From Rhizobium sp. NFR07 (lineage in GTDB: Bacteria > Pseudomonadota > Alphaproteobacteria > Rhizobiales > Rhizobiaceae): DNA of 64,000 bases. The stretch lies in the NCBI RefSeq assembly GCF_900111905.1, contig NZ_FOKM01000003.1, positions 496,001 to 560,000 of the forward strand. Direction: 5' to 3'. Below, piece by piece: positions 1 through 10,850 of this stretch. Made by a program: the position numbers and the translations under genes. Every line of letters begins with the position of its first letter. The stretch's first letter is position 1. The notes under the pieces are model-generated. The model made no database searches. It was given only the letters and a program-made list of their open reading frames with translations, and was not told the origin of the DNA.

Positions 1-1580
1 CGATTACCGGCCTTTCGACTGCCAATATCCTCCTGCTGTCGAACGAACAGGTCGGCGCCTTGACCAGCCTGCAGATTGCAGCGCTCAGCACCGAGCAGGT
101 GGCGACACTGACGGCTGCGCATATGGACAATCTGAGCGAAGAACAGCTCAAGTCCCTGAAGCCCAGCCAGGCTTCGGCCATCGATATCGAAGCGCTCGGC
201 GATGAGAAGATCACGGCCCTGTCCGATGACGTGATCTCGGCTCTCAGGAGCAACCAGATCGCCGCCATGTCCGAAGAGCAAGCTGAGGCGCTCACCGAGA
301 GCCAGGTCGCCGCCCTCTCCGCCACCGGCATCCGCGGGCTGACGCCCGACCAGATCAAGACATTCACCCCGACCGAGATCTCACTGCTCGATCGCCGCGC
401 CGTTCTAGCCCTTTCCGAAGACGTCGTCGCGGGAATGACCGATGATCAGGTCAAGTCGCTGACCTCCGTCCAGCTTTCTGCCATGTCGAGCGCGCAGATT
501 GCGGCCTTCACGCCGGCTCAAACCTCGGTCCTGACCGTGACGCAGCTGGCGGACTTCGGAGCCAAGCAGGCCCAGGGCCTCAACATCACGGCACTTGAGA
601 CCGTACAGATCGCAGCTCTTTCGACGAAGGCGATCGCCGGTCTGCAGGCGAGCCAGATCACCGCCCTCAGCGAGGAACAGGCTACCGCGCTCACCACGAT
701 CCAGATCGCGGCGCTTACGGCCGCGGAACTGCATGCACTCGATGCCGAAAACCTGGCGACGTTCGAACCGGACGAAATCGCGGCGATCAGCACTCGCGCC
801 ATTAGCGGTATCTCCAACGAAGCGATCGCTGAACTGTCCAACGAACAGTTGCTGGCGCTGACAGAGGACCAGATCGGCAAGCTCTCGAGCCTGCAGGTTG
901 GAGCGCTACAGGCAGATCAGCTCGAGGCGATGGAACCCGAGCAGATCGGCTGGCTGTCCTCCCGCCAGGCCAAGGCTCTCGACGTCGCGGCACTTTCCAC
1001 GCTGCAGATCGCGGCTTTCTCGACGAGCCTCGTCAGCGCCCTGACGAGCAGCCAGATGGCGTCGCTCACGAGCGAACAGCTCGGCGCCTTTACCGACGAG
1101 CATCTCGGAGCCCTCAAGCTCGACGCCGTTTCAGGCATCACGACGGACAACATCGCCGGTCTTTCCGCCGAATCATTGTCTCAGATCAGCACGAGATCGA
1201 TCAGCGCCCTGTCGACCGCCGCAGTGCAGGTGTTGAACGACGAGCAGGTACAGGCCCTGACATCCGACCAGATCACCAAGATGCGGGCAGACCAGATCGG
1301 TGCGCTTTCTGTAGCGCAGGTCACCCTGCTCGATTCCGAACAGATCGGAGCCCTCAGCTCTGCCCAGATCGCAGCCATGCTGATGGAGGAGATCGCAACC
1401 TTTACTACGGACGAGATTGCCGCAATCAACAGCCGAGCGATCAAAGGACTTGCGACAGAAGACTTTTCCGCGCTTGAACTTGAGCAACTGGATGCCTTTA
1501 CCGGCGAACAGATCAAAGCAATGACCGGCGCTCAGGTGAATGCCGTTGTTTCTGCTTACCTCGAGTACGAAAACGTCTAG
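1..1580 (+). CDS. Octad-repeat protein, 5' truncated by window edge
   Basis: The reading frame is open from the first bases, so the true start lies outside; 525 residues are visible. I count 62 consecutive 8-residue repeats, consensus L-(S/T)-x-x-Q-(I/V)-x-A: hydrophobic at positions 1 and 6, Ser/Thr at position 2 in about two thirds, Gln/Glu often at 5, small residue at 8. A 5-residue insert (IDIEA, LNITA, LDVAA) recurs exactly every 133 codons, so 16 octads plus 5 residues form a super-unit. The C-terminal tail ends AYLEYENV and resembles the tail of the next gene. No membrane segment or enzymatic motif is visible in this part. The S/T-x-x-E/Q pattern resembles helix capping boxes, so a solenoid of short helices is one possibility. 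I do not recognise the family; a surface or secreted protein is inference only. Confidence 0.8.
   Translation, partial: ITGLSTANILLLSNEQVGALTSLQIAALSTEQVATLTAAHMDNLSEEQLKSLKPSQASAIDIEALGDEKITALSDDVISALRSNQIAAMSEEQAEALTESQVAALSATGIRGLTPDQIKTFTPTEISLLDRRAVLALSEDVVAGMTDDQVKSLTSVQLSAMSSAQIAAFTPAQTSVLTVTQLADFGAKQAQGLNITALETVQIAALSTKAIAGLQASQITALSEEQATALTTIQIAALTAAELHALDAENLATFEPDEIAAISTRAISGISNEAIAELSNEQLLALTEDQIGKLSSLQVGALQADQLEAMEPEQIGWLSSRQAKALDVAALSTLQIAAFSTSLVSALTSSQMASLTSEQLGAFTDEHLGALKLDAVSGITTDNIAGLSAESLSQISTRSISALSTAAVQVLNDEQVQALTSDQITKMRADQIGALSVAQVTLLDSEQIGALSSAQIAAMLMEEIATFTTDEIAAINSRAIKGLATEDFSALELEQLDAFTGEQIKAMTGAQVNAVVSAYLEYENV
180..1376 (+). repeat. Three 399-bp super-repeats inside the octad-repeat gene
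   Basis: Units begin at 180, 579 and 978, each opening with the 5-residue insert (IDIEA / LNITA / LDVAA) followed by sixteen 8-residue repeats, so each is 399 bp (133 codons). After about 1376 the octads continue without another insert until the tail. The exact spacing suggests unequal duplication of a whole super-unit. DNA identity between units is modest, so the duplication is old or the copies are under diversifying pressure. Confidence 0.8.
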
Positions 1581-1909
1581 AAACAAGAATAAATAGGCCG
1601 GTATTAAATGATTTTAAACACTTAGGCACAATAATCCGATCGAAAGCAAAGGCCATGTACTTAAGGCAACCCTGAATGAGACAGGAATGCCGGTTTCAAA
1701 CGAGTAGATGGAACTTACTTTCTAAGGCGCGGGAAACAGAGAAATCACCTCTCTGCATGCATGAAGCCATTCCGATGCGCTGGCTCACGGGAGCCATGTC
1801 TCACCCAGCTTTGTCTTCTTTTCGTCAATGACGCTCCAGGTCGCGTGATGCGGCCTTTGGCTCCAGCGACCTGAGACGACGTTTCATTCTTTCCCTATTG
1901 GAGATTTCC
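1581..1909. other. Intergenic region between the two octad-repeat genes
   Basis: No convincing gene. It is AT-richer just after the first stop codon. It contains an 8-bp inverted repeat (CAGGTCGC at 1837-1844, GCGACCTG at 1866-1873) upstream of the second gene, which could be a leader hairpin or operator. No clear terminator for the first gene and no promoter that I can assign confidently. Confidence 0.5.
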
Positions 1910-2722
1910 ATGGCTCTCGACGCATTCATCAGCAACATTTCCGCAACGCAGGTCAAGTCGCTCAGCAACACCACTATCGGTCAGCTGGTCTCGGAAGATG
2001 CCGTAACGGCACTGGGCAAGCACGGAGCTTCCCTCTCGTCTGGACAGGTTGGCGCCCTCAACCAGAGCGTCGTCAACACCTTCGACTTCACCTACGTATC
2101 GTCCAAGTCGGCCGCAGGCCTGACCGCCACGCAGATCGACGCACTGACGTCGATGACCAATCTCAACTCAGAAGTTGTAAAGGGCCTTTCGGCGGCAGCC
2201 GTCGGATCGCTCAGCACGGCGCAGCTTACGACACTTGGCACAGATGCAGACGATACTGACGACGTTCCTGCTCTTCTCGCGTCCCTTAGCGCGAAGCAGG
2301 TCCAGTCGCTGGACGTCACCCAGCTGGACGCACCCGTCCTCCTCTCGCTGAATGCCGATCAGGTCAAGGGCCTCTCCACCACGCAGATGGGCCAGCTGAC
2401 CGGTGCTCAACTCGCTGGCATCGACGACGATCTGGGCGCGCTGACGTCCACCCAGCTGAAGGCGCTCAGCAACAACACGATTGCCAGCCTCGGAAACGAC
2501 GCACTTGCTTCCCTCGATACGGCCGCTCTCAAGGGCTTGGAAGCTGATGACTTCCTGGCACTCACCGACGTCCAGCTGGATGCGCTCTTCGGTCTCAATA
2601 CTCTCACTGATACGTCGAGCGACGAAGAAGTCAAAGCCGTCCAGGATCGCGTACAGTCTGTCAACGCGGAGTGGGTCACCGCTGCCTATCTCGAAACCAG
2701 CCGGGCTGGTACCGGCGCATAA
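1910..2722 (+). CDS. Second, degenerate octad-repeat protein
   Basis: 270 residues from the ATG at 1910, chosen because GGAG lies 6 bases upstream and the N-terminus MALDAFISNISATQVKSL begins there. The same L-(S/T)-x-x-Q-(I/V)-x-(A/S)-L octads are present (for example LSAKQVQSL, LTSTQLKAL) but with more irregular spacing, Asp-rich breaks around residues 110-120 and a Ser/Thr/Asp-rich region near residue 235. The C-terminal segment (VTAAYLETS) parallels the AYLE tail of the upstream protein, suggesting homologous ends, perhaps a secretion or anchoring determinant. No signal peptide or membrane helix is apparent. Followed by a strong terminator. Function unknown; the pairing with the upstream giant repeat protein and the downstream GT41 transferase is the best clue. 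Confidence 0.8.
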   Translation: MALDAFISNISATQVKSLSNTTIGQLVSEDAVTALGKHGASLSSGQVGALNQSVVNTFDFTYVSSKSAAGLTATQIDALTSMTNLNSEVVKGLSAAAVGSLSTAQLTTLGTDADDTDDVPALLASLSAKQVQSLDVTQLDAPVLLSLNADQVKGLSTTQMGQLTGAQLAGIDDDLGALTSTQLKALSNNTIASLGNDALASLDTAALKGLEADDFLALTDVQLDALFGLNTLTDTSSDEEVKAVQDRVQSVNAEWVTAAYLETSRAGTGA

Positions 2723-2752
2723 TATTAGGCGCTATCAGTTGCTTGCATGAGA

Positions 2753-2777
2753 GGGCGGTGCTTCGGCACCGCCCTTT
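2753..2777 (+). terminator. Rho-independent terminator after second repeat gene
   Basis: Perfect 9-bp stem GGGCGGTGC / GCACCGCCC closed by a UUCG tetraloop and followed by TTT. It ends the repeat-protein transcript and argues that the next gene starts downstream of it, with its own promoter. Confidence 0.9.
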
Positions 2778-2893
2778 GTACATTTCCGGACCGGCTCTCA
2801 ATTCCTGCCAGCCTGGCACAAGTCGCCCGCTGCATGATCGCGCGCGCATCCCGCCGCGATCAGGCGGGCTTGGATCATCGGCTGGGAACTGGC

Positions 2894-6117
<3,224 letters not shown>

Positions 6118-6161
6118 GCGTACGTCGCCCCCTGCCCTGCCTTTCCTTTTGATAAAACTGG

Positions 6162-6186
6162 AAAAACCGCGCTCGTGAGAGCGCGG
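6162..6186 (-). terminator. Terminator of the third flagellin gene
   Basis: 8-bp stem CCGCGCTC / GAGCGCGG with a GTGA loop, flanked on the + strand by AAAAA, giving a U-run on the minus strand after the flagellin. CTTCTT on the other side may let it also act for glf. Confidence 0.85.
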
Positions 6187-6249
6187 CTTCTTCCAAAACT
6201 ATCTGTCGTGTCAGAGCGGGACGAAACCGCTCCAGCCAAAGAGCGTCGC

Positions 6250-7512
6250 TTACTGACGGAAGAGCGACAGGATGTTTTCGGAATTGGTGTTGGCGATGGA
6301 GAGCGACTGGATCGCCAGCTGCTGCTGCGTCTGTAGAGCCTTCAGGCGGGTCGATTCCTCGTTCATGTCGGCATCGACCAGGCGGCCGATACCGCTGTCG
6401 ATCGAGTCGGTCAGCTTGGAGATGAAGTCCTCCTGCATGCCGATGCGCATCGAGACCGAACCGAGGTCAGCGGTGGAGCTGGTGATCGCCTGGAGCTGGT
6501 TCTCGACGAACTGGATCATCGCGTCGAGACCCGCATTTTCCGTCAGGCCGTTCTGCGTCAGGTCGGTGGTGATGTCGAGATCGGAGACGGAGTAGTCGAG
6601 CTGGGTGGCAAGCTGCTCGTCGGCTTCGTCGAGGAAGATCTCATTGCCGGCGCCATCGAGGCCGATAGACGCGCTGTCGCCGCCGTCATCGGTCACCTTG
6701 ACGTAGGTATCCGTGCCGATCTTGTAGTAGGTGCCGTCGGTTGCAACGCCGTCGGCATCCGTCAGTTCGACGAGACCGGTGTCGGGGTCGACCGCGAAGT
6801 TGGCGGCATCGTCGACGCTGTTCTTCAGCTGGGATTCGCTGTAGGTCTTGGCGGCAACGGCGGCAGTCGTCTGCGGATCGGCAGCGGTGTTGGTGACGTC
6901 GAACAGCTTGTAGGAGCCGGTTTCGGAATAGTAGGCCATCTGGTCGAGAATACCGGTATTGCCGACGGTGTCGTAAAGAACGTTCTGGCGGCTCAGCGGA
7001 ATGTCGATCGTCTGGACCGAGACGTTGCCGCTCGAAGTACGGGTGAACGAGCCGACGACCTGCTTGGTCACGGTCGTTACATTGCCGGCGCCGTCGCTGA
7101 TCGCGGCCTGAAGCCAGTTCTCGCCGGAGAACGAGGCGGATTCGGCAACGCTCTTCAGCTGGTCCTGGAGCTGGCTGATTTCTTCCTGGATCTTGGTCTT
7201 GTCGACACCGGCTTCGCGGGCAGCGACGAGCTTGTTCTTGATTTCCGTGACCACGTCGACGGCGCTTTCCATCGCGGCGTAAGCGGTATCGACCTTTGCG
7301 GCGCCGAGACCGAGTGCGTCCTGGACTGCCGAAAGCGCGCCGTTGTCGGAACGCATGGTGGTCGCGATCGACCAGTAGGCGGCATTATCAGATGCAGTGC
7401 CGACGCGCAGGCCGGAGGAAACGCGCGCCTGGGTGTCTTCCATCTTGTCGTCAAGCGAGCGGAGGGTCTGCAGGGCGGCCATTGCCGCGGTATTCGTCAA
7501 AATGCTGGTCAT
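6250..7512 (-). CDS. flaC: Flagellin (third of three paralogues)
   Basis: 420 residues. Filament subunit exported through the flagellar type III apparatus. Conserved N-terminal D0/D1 helices (MTSILTNTAAMAALQTLRS, then ARVSSGLRVGTASDNAAYW) and a C-terminal D0 helix (TRLKALQTQQQLAIQSLSIA, ending LSLFRQ) flank a variable, Asp/Thr-rich centre. It is slightly longer than its two neighbours and the most divergent in the middle. Translation starts at the ATG at 7512, after AGGGGCAA. It has a leader sharing elements with the other two flagellin genes and its own terminator, so it is probably transcribed alone. The letter C is by position only; rhizobial flagellin lettering differs between species. 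Confidence 0.95.
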   Translation of the reverse strand: MTSILTNTAAMAALQTLRSLDDKMEDTQARVSSGLRVGTASDNAAYWSIATTMRSDNGALSAVQDALGLGAAKVDTAYAAMESAVDVVTEIKNKLVAAREAGVDKTKIQEEISQLQDQLKSVAESASFSGENWLQAAISDGAGNVTTVTKQVVGSFTRTSSGNVSVQTIDIPLSRQNVLYDTVGNTGILDQMAYYSETGSYKLFDVTNTAADPQTTAAVAAKTYSESQLKNSVDDAANFAVDPDTGLVELTDADGVATDGTYYKIGTDTYVKVTDDGGDSASIGLDGAGNEIFLDEADEQLATQLDYSVSDLDITTDLTQNGLTENAGLDAMIQFVENQLQAITSSTADLGSVSMRIGMQEDFISKLTDSIDSGIGRLVDADMNEESTRLKALQTQQQLAIQSLSIANTNSENILSLFRQ

Positions 7513-7588
7513 TGAAATTGCCCCTATTTTGGCTGAGGGAAAAGGGACATCCCGGCTTAAGCGGGGAACGATGGCCAGGCCTGATGCC
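7513..7588 (-). promoter_or_regulatory. Conserved flagellin leader with possible anti-SD pairing
   Basis: Read on the minus strand, a GGCATCAGGC box (7578-7588 region) lies about 66 bases before the ATG. It is followed by CCGGGATGTCCC and then by the ribosome site AGGGGCA. TGTCCCT can pair with AGGGGCA over 7 bp with one G-U. The same layout occurs before the other two flagellin genes. Sequestering the ribosome site is a reasonable inference; FlbT-type translational control of flagellin leaders is known in Caulobacter. Confidence 0.55.
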
Positions 7589-7700
7589 GTTAACCTCTTT
7601 TTCGTCTTGGTTAACCCATCGTTGCGATGGGCCCAGTTAAGTCAGGAATGGTTAACAGATGTTAAACGCGATTTACCAAAGTTAACAAAAATCCAACACG
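7589..7700. repeat. Cluster of GTTAAC motifs upstream of third flagellin
   Basis: At least four GTTAAC hexamers plus near-matches (GTTAAA, GTTAAG) occur within about 110 bp upstream of the flagellin leader box. Similar GGTTAAC copies precede the second flagellin gene. GTTAAC is palindromic, so they could be repeated binding sites or simply an AT-rich promoter composition bias. Confidence 0.4.
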
Positions 7701-7722
7701 ACGACCAAAAAAGCGAACAACG

Positions 7723-7748
7723 AAAAAGGCCGCGCCAGAGGCGCGGCC
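7723..7748 (-). terminator. Terminator of the second flagellin gene
   Basis: Perfect 9-bp stem GGCCGCGCC / GGCGCGGCC with an AGA loop, with AAAAA on the + strand side giving a U-run on the minus strand, 28 bases after the flagellin stop. Confidence 0.9.
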
Positions 7749-7775
7749 TTTCCCTTTGTTTCAAGGCTGATCCGA

Positions 7776-8975
7776 TTAACGGAAGAGCGTGAGGATGTTT
7801 TCCGAAGCCGAGTTGGCGATCGACAGAGCCTGGATACCGAGCTGCTGCTGCGTCTGCAGAGCCTTCAGGCGGGTCGATTCTTCGTTCATGTCGGCATCGA
7901 CGAGGCGGCCAACACCAGAGTCGATCGAGTCGGAGAGCTTCGTGACGAAGTCTTCCTGGAGGCCGAGGCGCATGGAGACCGAACCCATGTCGGCAGCGGC
8001 GCTGGTGGCGGCTTCGAGCTGCTGGTCGACGAAGGAGATCATCAGGTCGATGACTGCTTCATCAGAAGCTTCCGCGTCGACACCGAATGCGTCACGCATC
8101 GCTGCCATGTCGGAGATGTTGAGTTCGGTCACGGACGTGCCGGTTGCGAACACGTTCTCAAATTCGGTAATTTCGTTGGCGCTTACTTCGAAGCTCGTGG
8201 CGTCGACCTGGACCCACTTCCCTTCATCAACCTGGATGTAGGCATCAGAACCGGTTTCGCCGGTGGTCCAGATGCCATTCGCATCCTCAAAGTAGGTATC
8301 GGTACCTTCCTCGCCAGTGTTCAACACGGAGGCTTCGTAGTATTTGTCGCCGACCTGACCGACGCCTGCCTTCAGCGCGTCCTGGTCGAGGATGCCCATC
8401 TTGTTGCCGCTGGTGTCGAACAGAACGTTGCTCGAGTCCAGCTTTACGTCGACGGTCTGAACCTTGACGTTGCCAGACGAGTCACGAGTGAAAGAGCCAA
8501 CAACCTGCTTGGTGACAGTAGCCAGCGAAGCGACCGTTTCACCGTCTGCGTTGGCGACCGAGACAGATGCCTTCAGCCAGTTTTCGCCTGAGAAGGATGC
8601 AGAGTCGGAGATCGACTTCAGCTGATCCTGGAGCTGAGTAACTTCTTCCTGGATCTTGGAACGGTCAACACCGGTTTCGCGCGATGCAACGAGCTTGTTC
8701 TTGATCTCTTCGATAACGTCGATGGAAGATTCCAGACCGGCGTAGGCGGTATCAACCTTGGCGGCGCCGAGACCGAGAGCGTCCTGTACGGCAGAGAGTG
8801 CACCGTTGTCGGACTTCATCGTGGTTGCGATCGACCAGTAGGCCGCGTTGTCGGAAGCTTCGCCGACGCGCAGACCGGAGGATACGCGAGCCTGCGTTTC
8901 TTCCATGCCCTGGCCGATCGAACGCAGAGTCTGAAGCGCAGACATCGCTGCGGTGTTAGTGAGAATGCTCGTCAT
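7776..8975 (-). CDS. flaB: Flagellin (second of three paralogues)
   Basis: 399 residues. The N-terminus MTSILTNTAAMSALQTLRS and C-terminus (LKALQTQQQLGIQALSIANS, ending ILTLFR) are nearly identical to the other two flagellins; the middle 170-300 region is variable and acidic. Together the three would form a complex filament of the type described in rhizobia, where several flagellins co-assemble. Start ATG at 8975 follows AAGGGGCAA. It has its own leader and terminator, so it is probably a monocistronic transcript, with expression expected under the VisN/VisR cascade encoded in this window (family knowledge). Confidence 0.95.
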   Translation of the reverse strand: MTSILTNTAAMSALQTLRSIGQGMEETQARVSSGLRVGEASDNAAYWSIATTMKSDNGALSAVQDALGLGAAKVDTAYAGLESSIDVIEEIKNKLVASRETGVDRSKIQEEVTQLQDQLKSISDSASFSGENWLKASVSVANADGETVASLATVTKQVVGSFTRDSSGNVKVQTVDVKLDSSNVLFDTSGNKMGILDQDALKAGVGQVGDKYYEASVLNTGEEGTDTYFEDANGIWTTGETGSDAYIQVDEGKWVQVDATSFEVSANEITEFENVFATGTSVTELNISDMAAMRDAFGVDAEASDEAVIDLMISFVDQQLEAATSAAADMGSVSMRLGLQEDFVTKLSDSIDSGVGRLVDADMNEESTRLKALQTQQQLGIQALSIANSASENILTLFR

Positions 8976-9049
8976 AGTTGTTGCCCCTTGAATGGCTGAT
9001 TAAATAAGGGCATTCCGGTATCCCGGTGAACGGCGCACAGCCTCATGCC
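8976..9049 (-). promoter_or_regulatory. Conserved flagellin leader with possible anti-SD pairing
   Basis: On the minus strand a GGCATGAGGC box (9040-9049) lies about 65 bases before the ATG. It is followed by CCGGGATACCGGAATGCCC and then the ribosome site AAGGGGCA. TGCCC is complementary to GGGCA (5 bp). GAATG / CATTC offers an alternative hairpin. Two GGTTAAC copies lie just upstream. The region 9050-9213 beyond it holds no gene that I can see. Confidence 0.5.
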
Positions 9050-9213
9050 TGTTAACCATTCAATTTGTTAAGGTTAACCGCCGCTCTCTTGAAGCCATTG
9101 ATAGCGCCGGCGTGGTTAATGAAGAGCTAAACGAATAGACAAAAATTCGAGTGCTGAAATCTCAATGCAATCTTCGCGTGCGCGCGCGTAGCATGAGTTG
9201 ATAAATAAAACGT

Positions 9214-9245
9214 GAAAGCCGCACCCGTTTCCGGATGCGGCTTTC
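9214..9245 (-). terminator. Terminator of the first flagellin gene
   Basis: Perfect 10-bp stem GAAAGCCGCA / TGCGGCTTTC with a 12-base loop. On the minus strand it is followed by ACGTTTTATTTAT, an imperfect U-rich tail. Confidence 0.8.
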
Positions 9246-9305
9246 GCAAAGTTGGAGATCGAGATCCGGAAGGAACCCTCCGGATCAGATCGCTGCCATC
9301 TGCTC

Positions 9306-10484
9306 TTAGCGGAAGAGCGACAGGATGTTCTGCGAGTCGCTGTTGGCGATCGACAGGGCCTGGATGGCGAGCTGCTGCTGCGTCTGCAGAGCCTTCAGCT
9401 TGGTGGACTCTTCGTTCATGTCGGCGTCGACGAGACGGCCTACACCCGATTCGATGGAGTCGGAGAGCTTCGAGACGAATTCCTGCTGCATGTCGAGGCG
9501 CGAGGAAACCGCACCCATGTCAGCAGCGGCGCTCGTTGCCGAACCCAGCTGCGTATCGATGAAGGAGATCATCCGGTCGATAGCTTCGGCGTCGGTGTCT
9601 ACACCGAGAGCCGTCTTGAGGCTGGTCATGTCCGAGATGTCGAATTCGGTAACCGACGTGCCGGTCGCGAAGACGTCAGCGGTGTTTTCCAGTGCGTCGC
9701 CAGCCGGCGTCGTGTCGTCAGCAGCGGTGACTTCAACCCACTTGTTCTCGTCAGCCTTGACGTAGAAGGTGGTGCCACCCTCGGCAGCCCATACGCCGTT
9801 TTCGTTTTCGAAGAACGTGTCATCGACGACTTCGGAGTCGACGGCTGCAAAGTACTCGTCACCGATCTTGGCAACGTCAGCCTGGAGCGCGTCCTGGTCG
9901 AGGATGCCCATCTTGTTGCCGCTGGTGTCGAACAGGACGTTCTTGGTCGAAAGTTCGATGTCTACGGTCTGAACCTTGACGTTGCCCGAAGAGTCGCGGG
10001 TAAAGGAGCCGACGATCTGCTTGGCAACGGTATCCGTGGAGGCAAGTTCAGGACCACCGCTGCCCGTGGCAACGGATGCCTTCAGCCAGTTTTCGCCCGA
10101 GAAGGAAGCGGAAGAGGAGATCGACTTCAGCTGGTCCTGCAGCTGGCTGATTTCTTCCTGGATCTTGGCCTTGTCAGCCGAGGATTCCTGAGCCGTTACC
10201 AGCTTGTTCTTGATCTCGGTCATGACGTCGATCGACGATTCCAGACCGGCGTAAGCGGTATCGACCTTGGCGGCGCCGAGGCCCATCGCGTCGTTGACGG
10301 AGGAAAGCGCTGCGTTGTCAGACTTCATCGTGGTCGCGATCGACCAGTAGGCGGCGTTGTCGGAAGCAGAACCGACGCGAAGACCGGACGAAATACGATC
10401 CTGAGTGGTAGCCATGTCGGAGGAGATCGAGCGCAGCGTCGACAGAGCGGCCATTGCGTTGGTGTTGGTGAGAATGCTCGCCAT
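9306..10484 (-). CDS. flaA: Flagellin (first of three paralogues, next to fliP)
   Basis: 392 residues from the ATG at 10484, selected because AAAGGGACAA lies immediately upstream and because MASILTNTNAMAALSTLRS aligns with the starts of its paralogues; a 14-residue upstream extension is open but implausible. N- and C-terminal helices are conserved (ISSGLRVGSASDNAAYW near the start; LKALQTQQQLAIQALSIANS near the end) and the centre is variable. In rhizobia the flagellin nearest fliP is usually the principal subunit FlaA; that naming is by position. Flagellin is secreted and polymerises on the hook. It has its own leader and terminator. Confidence 0.95.
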   Translation of the reverse strand: MASILTNTNAMAALSTLRSISSDMATTQDRISSGLRVGSASDNAAYWSIATTMKSDNAALSSVNDAMGLGAAKVDTAYAGLESSIDVMTEIKNKLVTAQESSADKAKIQEEISQLQDQLKSISSSASFSGENWLKASVATGSGGPELASTDTVAKQIVGSFTRDSSGNVKVQTVDIELSTKNVLFDTSGNKMGILDQDALQADVAKIGDEYFAAVDSEVVDDTFFENENGVWAAEGGTTFYVKADENKWVEVTAADDTTPAGDALENTADVFATGTSVTEFDISDMTSLKTALGVDTDAEAIDRMISFIDTQLGSATSAAADMGAVSSRLDMQQEFVSKLSDSIESGVGRLVDADMNEESTKLKALQTQQQLAIQALSIANSDSQNILSLFR

Positions 10485-10576
10485 AATCGTTTGTCCCTTT
10501 GAAACGAGATACTGAGTGGGGGACATACCGGGTCGGCCGGAATGACCTACCGGTCACGACAGTTCGGCCTCATGCC
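10485..10576 (-). promoter_or_regulatory. Conserved flagellin leader with possible anti-SD pairing
   Basis: On the minus strand a GGCATGAGGCC box (10566-10576) is followed by CCGGCCGACCCGGTATGTCCC elements and then the ribosome site AAAGGGACAA. TGTCCC (10520-10525) is perfectly complementary to GGGACA (10492-10497). The ribosome site differs from those of the two paralogues (GGGACA instead of GGGGCA) and the upstream partner still pairs. Confidence 0.55.
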
Positions 10577-10850
10577 ATTCGGTGCCGCATCTTTAAGCAA
10601 CCAGACCCGTCGTGTGAGATCGAAACTCGCAGGCAAACCTTGCCAACTCCTTTAAATACCAGGAGCAGAAAATGCATGATTTTCATATGGTTACGAGTTC
10701 GTAAGATTCTTTGGTGAACGGCTCGTTATGCAAGATGGTTAATACGGCCCGCGCTAATCGGTTAATCGCGAAGAAGCCCGGACAAGCAAATGCCCGGGCT
10801 GCATGACGCACTGTCAGTGAGAAATAACGCAGCCTCAGACCGCGGGAGGT
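10577..10850. other. Promoter region of first flagellin and fliP 3' region
   Basis: No gene seen. AT-rich tracts at about 10650-10720 probably contain the flagellin promoter. An inverted repeat AGCCCGG / CCGGGCT (10775-10781 and 10794-10800, 12-base loop) lies 51 bases after the fliP stop and may be a weak terminator of the fliP operon, without a good U-run. Confidence 0.45.

Noticed and set aside
3..1580. CRISPR-like array from the 24-bp periodicity
   Set aside because: The 24-bp period is the codon image of the protein octad; repeats are not identical and there are no conserved spacers or cas genes.
2747..2893. Longer N-terminus for the GT41 enzyme
   Set aside because: The frame is open, but its ATG lies within the terminator hairpin region and the first 49 residues show no TPR or domain similarity; the ATG at 2894 has a better ribosome site.
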